Source: an uncultured bacterium (lineage in GTDB: Bacteria; Patescibacteriota; Saccharimonadia; Saccharimonadales; Saccharimonadaceae). From it: a DNA stretch of 10,614 nt. Under the pieces are notes generated by a model. It searched no databases. It had not been told where the DNA came from and saw nothing but the letters and a program-made list of their open reading frames with translations. The stretch lies in the NCBI GenBank assembly GCA_937930585.1, contig CALHCA010000001.1, positions 1 to 10,614 on the forward strand. Direction: 5' to 3'. A program made the translations under genes and the position numbers. Below, piece by piece: positions 7,089 through 10,614 of this stretch; positions within the stretch are counted from its first letter, which is position 1, and every line of letters begins with the position of its first letter.

Positions 7089-7954
7089 TATTTTGATCCT
7101 CCTGTAGTGCTTGAGTTTTGAGTTTTACCAGTTCCAGTCGTAGAAGATGCTGGTTTTGCAGTTTCATCTGCTTTAACTTTCTTGCTTTCAAGCTTCATTA
7201 CATATTTAGGGTAATAGTAGGATTTTGCAGAAAAGTTAAGACTGAATCGATTAAGAGAACGCTCAAATTTAAAACTTGTAATTTTTATCGCTCGAATTGA
7301 TCTTTCCATCTTTCGAACGGTGTTAATTAAATTATTAAGTGCTTCATCTTGAGATTTAGCGACTTGTGCTGAATTTGAGCCCTCACCCTGAAAACCTGCA
7401 GAAATTGTTGCGGAAAATTGAATATCTTTCACACCTTCTGGGATTTTATTTGAGTCTTGACTACCGCTAGTTGCTGATGAACTAGAAGAATTTGACGCCG
7501 AGCTTGAGCCTGAAAAACTTTTGTTTGCAGAGTCAGCAGAGTCAATACTAAATGAGTCAAGGGTTACACCTTCAGAAAAAATGTTCTTTTCAAGGCTTGC
7601 TGCAAGAGCAGCAGCATTCTCGCTATCAGGTAAAGCGTCAGCTATAACGCGCAAGCCACCATCTTCGGCATTAGATTTCAATTTTCGTTCATTGAGATTT
7701 GGATCGGTTTCTAATGAGCTTAGCTTACTCTTTAAATCTTCAATATTTTGAATATTTTTTTGAATTGTTGAAATACTTTTATCTTGTTCACCCAGGACTT
7801 TAGCATTAAATGTAAAAATCCTGAAAAGATAAATCATTCCAACAACAGATGCACCAGCAATCAAAGCAGCGCCAGCAACTGCCAAAAACATTGTTTGGTT
7901 AGCCTTATTAATGGCATTTCGCTTCAAAAAAGCTACTTCTTTATTTTCACCCAT
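7088..7954 (-). CDS. pilO: PilO-like pilus assembly protein with Ser-rich insertion
   Basis: An alignment-subcomplex protein expected to pair with PilN. Plan: a cytoplasmic N-terminus (1-20), one membrane helix (about 22-45), a coiled-coil-like stretch (about 52-85) and an outer alpha/beta domain split in two. The first half is at about 98-140 (ADALPDSENAAALAASLEK, typical of PilO), the second at about 175-255. Between them lies a Ser-rich insertion (146-168, most residues Ser, Ala or Gly). A Ser/Thr/Lys/Gly-rich tail (about 265-288) ends the protein. Identification rests on order, topology and the LPD..NAAAL segment, since PilO diverges strongly in sequence. At 288 aa it is longer than the usual 200-220, owing to the insertion and the tail. 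The start overlaps the pilN stop (TAATG) and has AGGAG upstream. Confidence 0.8.
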   Translation of the reverse strand: MGENKEVAFLKRNAINKANQTMFLAVAGAALIAGASVVGMIYLFRIFTFNAKVLGEQDKSISTIQKNIQNIEDLKSKLSSLETDPNLNERKLKSNAEDGGLRVIADALPDSENAAALAASLEKNIFSEGVTLDSFSIDSADSANKSFSGSSSASNSSSSSATSGSQDSNKIPEGVKDIQFSATISAGFQGEGSNSAQVAKSQDEALNNLINTVRKMERSIRAIKITSFKFERSLNRFSLNFSAKSYYYPKYVMKLESKKVKADETAKPASSTTGTGKTQNSSTTGGSK

Positions 7955-8721
7955 TATTTATTCTCCTTTTCAGAATCTTTTTTTGAATTCTGAGTAAAAA
8001 TTCCAGCAGGAACCTGAATAGTTGAATCTGTTACATTCTTTCGACCAAGAGCTTTTACAGCAAAGTTTTTCGAAGAAAATTTCAAAGCTGCTTCATTTAA
8101 TTTAAAGTTAACAGTGAAACGCAAAACGTTTTGACCTTGTTCATTAGCTCCAAGCGAGCTTTCATTCCGAACAACCGAGCCCTCATCAGCAAGCATACAT
8201 ATATTAGCATCTTTTTCGACTTCGCTAGCTTTGCATTGAGAACCTTCACCATCATAAATGATTTGTGAATATTTAATTGTTTTAATAAAAGCCTCAAGAG
8301 CTGGGAAACCATTACTTGCTTGGCCTTCGATTGAAACAATTCGAGTTTCAGGGTCATAATTTACTGCAGAAAACTGGACAGCATTTTCACCAGTAGTCTG
8401 AATTGCTGGCAAGATTGTTCCAATCAATCGTGAAGTGTCTGGCGAAGCATTCCTAATTTTTTGAATTGCATTAAGCTGATTTCGAAGGGTAGCTGCAATT
8501 TCTCCATCTTTAATTTTTTGCATCTCAGCAAATTTATCTGAAATCTCATTAGTTTTCAAACCCATAACAAATTGCTGACCTTGAGTTGTTAAGAATAATA
8601 AAACTACCCCAGCAAGCATAGCACCACCAATAATTATAGACACAAAAGTAACTATATTTCGAAGTTGCTGAGCTTTAATAAGATCACGCTTAACATCTGG
8701 TAAAAGATTAATTTCAATCAT
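7954..8721 (-). CDS. pilN: Type IV pilus assembly protein PilN
   Basis: A bitopic protein that couples cytoplasmic PilM to the outer PilO domain. The N-terminus MIEINLLPDVKR contains INLLP (4-8), the conserved PilM-binding peptide of the PilN/Fimbrial assembly family. One membrane helix follows (about 23-46), then a coiled coil (about 55-92) and a ferredoxin-like domain (about 95-212, with NYDPETRIVSIEG and FPALEAFIKTI). At 255 aa it is longer than common PilN (about 180-210): there is an insert with two Cys (163, 175) and a charged C-terminal extension of about 40 residues ending in Lys/Glu/Ser. The two Cys could form a disulfide outside the membrane. The ATG overlaps the pilM stop (TAATG), with AGGAG upstream. 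Confidence 0.92.
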   Translation of the reverse strand: MIEINLLPDVKRDLIKAQQLRNIVTFVSIIIGGAMLAGVVLLFLTTQGQQFVMGLKTNEISDKFAEMQKIKDGEIAATLRNQLNAIQKIRNASPDTSRLIGTILPAIQTTGENAVQFSAVNYDPETRIVSIEGQASNGFPALEAFIKTIKYSQIIYDGEGSQCKASEVEKDANICMLADEGSVVRNESSLGANEQGQNVLRFTVNFKLNEAALKFSSKNFAVKALGRKNVTDSTIQVPAGIFTQNSKKDSEKENK

Positions 8722-9770
8722 TATTTGTTACTCCTTTCAGCTAAACCGACAGCAACCGCGAATTCATTACCAACACTTGCAACCTGCTGTTGATATTTTG
8801 CAGGAACATTAACATTTTGGAAAGGATTTGCAGAATAAGACTGAATTCCAGTTTTCGAAGAAACATATTCTGGCATTTGTGGAATAATTCCAGAAAATCC
8901 TGAAAGTGAAATTACCCCAACTTGAGTATTTTGGTATTTTGTTCCTAAAAATTTTATTGATTTAGTGATTTCTTGAACGAAATTCTCAAGAGTCATTTCG
9001 ATAGCTCTAAAAACTTGGCCCTCTAGTTTGTCTTGGGCTAAGCCGAATTTCATAATAAATTGTCGAGCTTGATCTTCTTTAATATTCAAATTTTGAGTAG
9101 CAGATTTAACCAAGCTTGATATTCCAGTAGGAATTGTACGAACAAGCCTTGGAGCACCTTGATACACAATAGATAAGTCAGTAGAAAGCTCACCCATATC
9201 AATAATTAGTTGAGCCTGATCGGATTGGTTGGGCACAAACAAAGCACGAGTCATCGCTAAAGAATCGGGTTCGCTCGCAACTACATTCAAGCCTAAACCT
9301 TCAATAAATTCCATTTTCTCTTCACTATAAGTTTTGGCTGTACTTGCAAGTAAAATCTCCAACGAATCAGGGTTGGAAGGAGATTCCCCAAGAAGAGCCC
9401 AATCGACTTGCGCATCGTCAACTGCCATCGGAATATATTGATCAACTTGATATTTTATATTTTTTTGTAATTCTCGCATATCCTGTTTTGGTACTTCGAA
9501 AATTGTTGTGAATGTCTTCTGGGACGTAAGACTAATCGCTACATTTTTTGTTTTGATATCACTCTGCCCGATCATTGTTGAGATAATTTCTCCCAAACGA
9601 CGACGGCTTTCATCAGAATTACTCAAAACTAGTTGAGGATCGACTGGTGTATAACCAAGGCCAACCAAATTCCAAGAATTCTCTCCAGCTTTCGAAAGCT
9701 GGACAGCACGAATCGCATTTGTTCCAATATCTAACGAGAAGAAATCGCCCACACCTTTAATATTAATCAT
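8721..9770 (-). CDS. pilM: Type IV pilus assembly ATPase-fold protein PilM
   Basis: A cytoplasmic actin-like (FtsA/MreB fold) protein that binds ATP and the INLLP peptide of PilN. Visible: phosphate-1 motif LDIGTNAIRAVQL (13-25), phosphate-2 motif IIDMGELSTDLS (189-200), a SHS2/1C-like segment with IKYQVDQYIPM (105-115), and a C-terminal adenosine-type loop ISLSGFSGII (287-296) followed by NPF (315-317). The length of 349 aa is normal. It is the first gene of the operon. The ATG at 9770-9768 gives the family's usual N-terminus. GAGG is present but only 1 nt from the ATG, too close for normal Shine-Dalgarno pairing, and the promoter just upstream predicts a start point on the ATG itself. The next candidate start, GTG at codon 7, has no better site. 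Confidence 0.95.
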   Translation of the reverse strand: MINIKGVGDFFSLDIGTNAIRAVQLSKAGENSWNLVGLGYTPVDPQLVLSNSDESRRRLGEIISTMIGQSDIKTKNVAISLTSQKTFTTIFEVPKQDMRELQKNIKYQVDQYIPMAVDDAQVDWALLGESPSNPDSLEILLASTAKTYSEEKMEFIEGLGLNVVASEPDSLAMTRALFVPNQSDQAQLIIDMGELSTDLSIVYQGAPRLVRTIPTGISSLVKSATQNLNIKEDQARQFIMKFGLAQDKLEGQVFRAIEMTLENFVQEITKSIKFLGTKYQNTQVGVISLSGFSGIIPQMPEYVSSKTGIQSYSANPFQNVNVPAKYQQQVASVGNEFAVAVGLAERSNK

Positions 9771-9776
9771 GCCTCT

Positions 9777-9806
9777 ATTTTAACATAAACGTAATTAAAA
9801 AATCAA
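9777..9806 (-). promoter_or_regulatory. Promoter of the pil operon (predicted leaderless start at pilM)
   Basis: On the minus strand: -35 TTGATT (9806-9801), an 18-nt spacer, and extended -10 TGTTAAAAT (9785-9777; TAAAAT matches TATAAT in five of six bases, with TG one base upstream). Counting seven bases on from the last -10 base places +1 at about 9770, the A of the pilM ATG. The operon would then start with a leaderless or near-leaderless mRNA. Prediction only. Confidence 0.6.
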
Positions 9807-9836
9807 GCTTTTTTATTTTTATTTTACAAACTTTTA

Positions 9837-9845
9837 TGTTAAAAT
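9837..9845 (+). promoter_or_regulatory. Extended -10 promoter of ychF
   Basis: TGTTAAAAT at 9837-9845, the same extended -10 as in front of pilM. The -35 region (about 9817-9822) is only T-rich and weak. The predicted +1 is near 9852, giving a leader of about 18 nt that contains the Shine-Dalgarno site, unlike the pilM side. Confidence 0.55.
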
Positions 9846-9859
9846 AAAAAGACATTAAA

Positions 9860-9864
9860 AGGAG
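9860..9864 (+). promoter_or_regulatory. Ribosome binding site of ychF
   Basis: AGGAG, 5 nt before the ATG at 9870, fixes the start; the encoded N-terminus [17 protein letters not shown] is the usual one for YchF. Confidence 0.8.
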
Positions 9865-9869
9865 ATTTT

Positions 9870-10614
9870 ATGAGTTTATCAATTGGAATTGTTGGACTAC
9901 CAAATGTTGGCAAATCAACACTATTTAACGCACTAACTAATAATGATATTTTAGCAGCAAATTACCCTTTTGCAACAATTGAGCCAAATACTGGAATTGT
10001 GCCAGTGCCAGATTCACGCTTAAACAAATTAGCTGAAATTTATGGATCACAAAAAATTATTCCAGCAACAGTAACTTTTGTTGATATTGCCGGGCTAGTT
10101 GCGGGAGCTTCGAAAGGTGAAGGTTTAGGTAATAAATTTCTTGCGAATATTCGCCAATGTGACGCAATTGTTCATATTGTTCGAGCTTTCGTGAATAATG
10201 ATATTGTTCATGTTTCGAATGAAGTTAACCCAAAAAATGATATTGAGGTTATTAATACTGAGTTGATTCTAGCAGATATTCAGACTATCGAAAATCGCCT
10301 ACCTAAGCTTCAAAAAGAGGCAAAGGCAAAACCATCTCTTCGAAAACAATCCGAATACTTGAACAAATTAGTTGAACAACTTCAAGCTGGAGTTCTTCTC
10401 TCTTCAATAGAAGATTTAGATTACGAAGCAATCCAAGATTTACATTTATTAACCGCAAAACCTGTAATTTATGCATTTAATGTTGATGAAAATACTTTAA
10501 CCGATGAGGCTAAAAAAGAAGAGCTTTCAAAAATAGTTTTCCCTGCAAAATCAATTTTCGTATGTGCTAAATTGGAGGAAGAGTTGAAAGGTTTAAGCGA
10601 AGAGGATTCGAAAG
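9870..10614 (+). CDS. ychF: Ribosome-binding ATPase YchF (OLA1 family), N-terminal part
   Basis: A translation-associated P-loop protein of the Obg-related family that prefers ATP over GTP. The first 248 codons are in the window; full-length proteins have about 360 residues, so the TGS-type C-terminal domain lies beyond the right edge. Motifs: G1 GLPNVGKST (9-17), the [10 protein letters not shown] signature (31-40), G3 [17 protein letters not shown] (72-88), a helical coiled-coil insertion (about 128-195), and NVDE (204-207) in place of NKxD. The loss of that Lys/Asp pair explains the ATP specificity known for the family. It is transcribed divergently from the pilus operon with a shared mirrored promoter and has no known functional link to pili. 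It carries four TTCGAA sites, so that bias is not confined to the pil genes. Confidence 0.96.
   Translation, partial: MSLSIGIVGLPNVGKSTLFNALTNNDILAANYPFATIEPNTGIVPVPDSRLNKLAEIYGSQKIIPATVTFVDIAGLVAGASKGEGLGNKFLANIRQCDAIVHIVRAFVNNDIVHVSNEVNPKNDIEVINTELILADIQTIENRLPKLQKEAKAKPSLRKQSEYLNKLVEQLQAGVLLSSIEDLDYEAIQDLHLLTAKPVIYAFNVDENTLTDEAKKEELSKIVFPAKSIFVCAKLEEELKGLSEEDSK

Larger units (their letters stand above)
9776..9846. repeat. 14-bp perfect inverted repeat shared by two divergent promoters
   Basis: TATTTTAACATAAA at 9776-9789 is the exact reverse complement of 9833-9846, with 43 nt of very AT-rich DNA between. Read outward on each strand, both arms give the same element TTTATGTTAAAATA containing TGTTAAAAT. 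The simplest reading is two copies of one core promoter facing outward. Binding by a dimeric regulator is the alternative. The spacer holds a run of six A and later T-rich stretches that may act as UP-like elements. Confidence 0.7.

Noticed and set aside
7118..7993. Short plus-strand frames opposite pilO
   Set aside because: No ribosome sites, compositionally odd products, and the opposite strand has a coupled gene; treated as shadows.
9790..9832. A-run followed by T-runs as a rho-independent terminator
   Set aside because: There is no GC stem, and the stretch lies between two divergent gene starts, where no transcript should end.
1..10614. Alternative genetic code (TGA as Gly, code 25)
   Set aside because: No in-frame TGA occurs in roughly 3,300 codons and the family motifs use normal GGN glycines; the standard bacterial code fits.
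1..10614. CRISPR arrays, tRNA or rRNA genes, insertion sequences
   Set aside because: No regularly spaced direct repeats, no cloverleaf-like stretch and no transposase motifs were seen; the genes leave almost no free space.

Overview
The window holds the core of a type IV pilus (T4P) operon on the minus strand, read from right to left, and the start of a divergent ychF gene on the plus strand at the right edge. The most likely source is a Patescibacteria/CPR bacterium, best guess Candidatus Saccharibacteria (TM7). The reasons are low GC (about 37-38% by eye), the compact order pilM-pilN-pilO-small membrane gene-pilB-pilT-pilC-pilD-prepilins, and the lack of a secretin (PilQ) or PilP lipoprotein, as expected for a cell with one membrane. 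No in-frame TGA occurs in any gene, which argues against Gracilibacteria and Absconditabacteria, where TGA encodes Gly. The lineage is inferred from family knowledge, not from a database search.

Layout from right to left. ychF (9870 to the right edge, +) encodes an Obg-like ATPase. The 99-nt gap 9771-9869 carries back-to-back promoters sharing an identical 14-nt element. pilM (9770-8721), pilN (8721-7954), pilO-like (7954-7088) and a 72-aa single-pass protein (7088-6870) follow, joined by TAATG stop/start overlaps. Next are the motor genes pilB (6842-5073) and pilT (5060-3993), the platform gene pilC (3991-2786) and the prepilin peptidase pilD (2767-1865, GTG start). After a 33-nt gap with its own possible promoter come three prepilin-like genes: 355 aa (1831-764), 203 aa (764-153) and a third (169 to the left edge, incomplete).

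How it should work: PilD trims the prepilins. PilM in the cytoplasm binds the INLLP tail of PilN, which pairs with PilO in the membrane. PilC forms the membrane platform, PilB drives extension and PilT drives retraction. The three prepilin-like proteins look like minor or tip pilins. The major pilin is not identifiable here and may lie to the left or elsewhere.

Main points for a second look: (1) the palindrome TTCGAA occurs 29 times by hand count where about 3-4 are expected, in two main codon frames and on genes of both strands, but almost not at all in the prepilin genes; (2) pilM is predicted to be made from a leaderless mRNA by a promoter mirrored in front of ychF; (3) an undescribed 72-aa membrane protein sits where PilP would be; (4) PilB lacks the tetracysteine zinc motif; (5) the large prepilin has Ala instead of Gly before the cleavage site.
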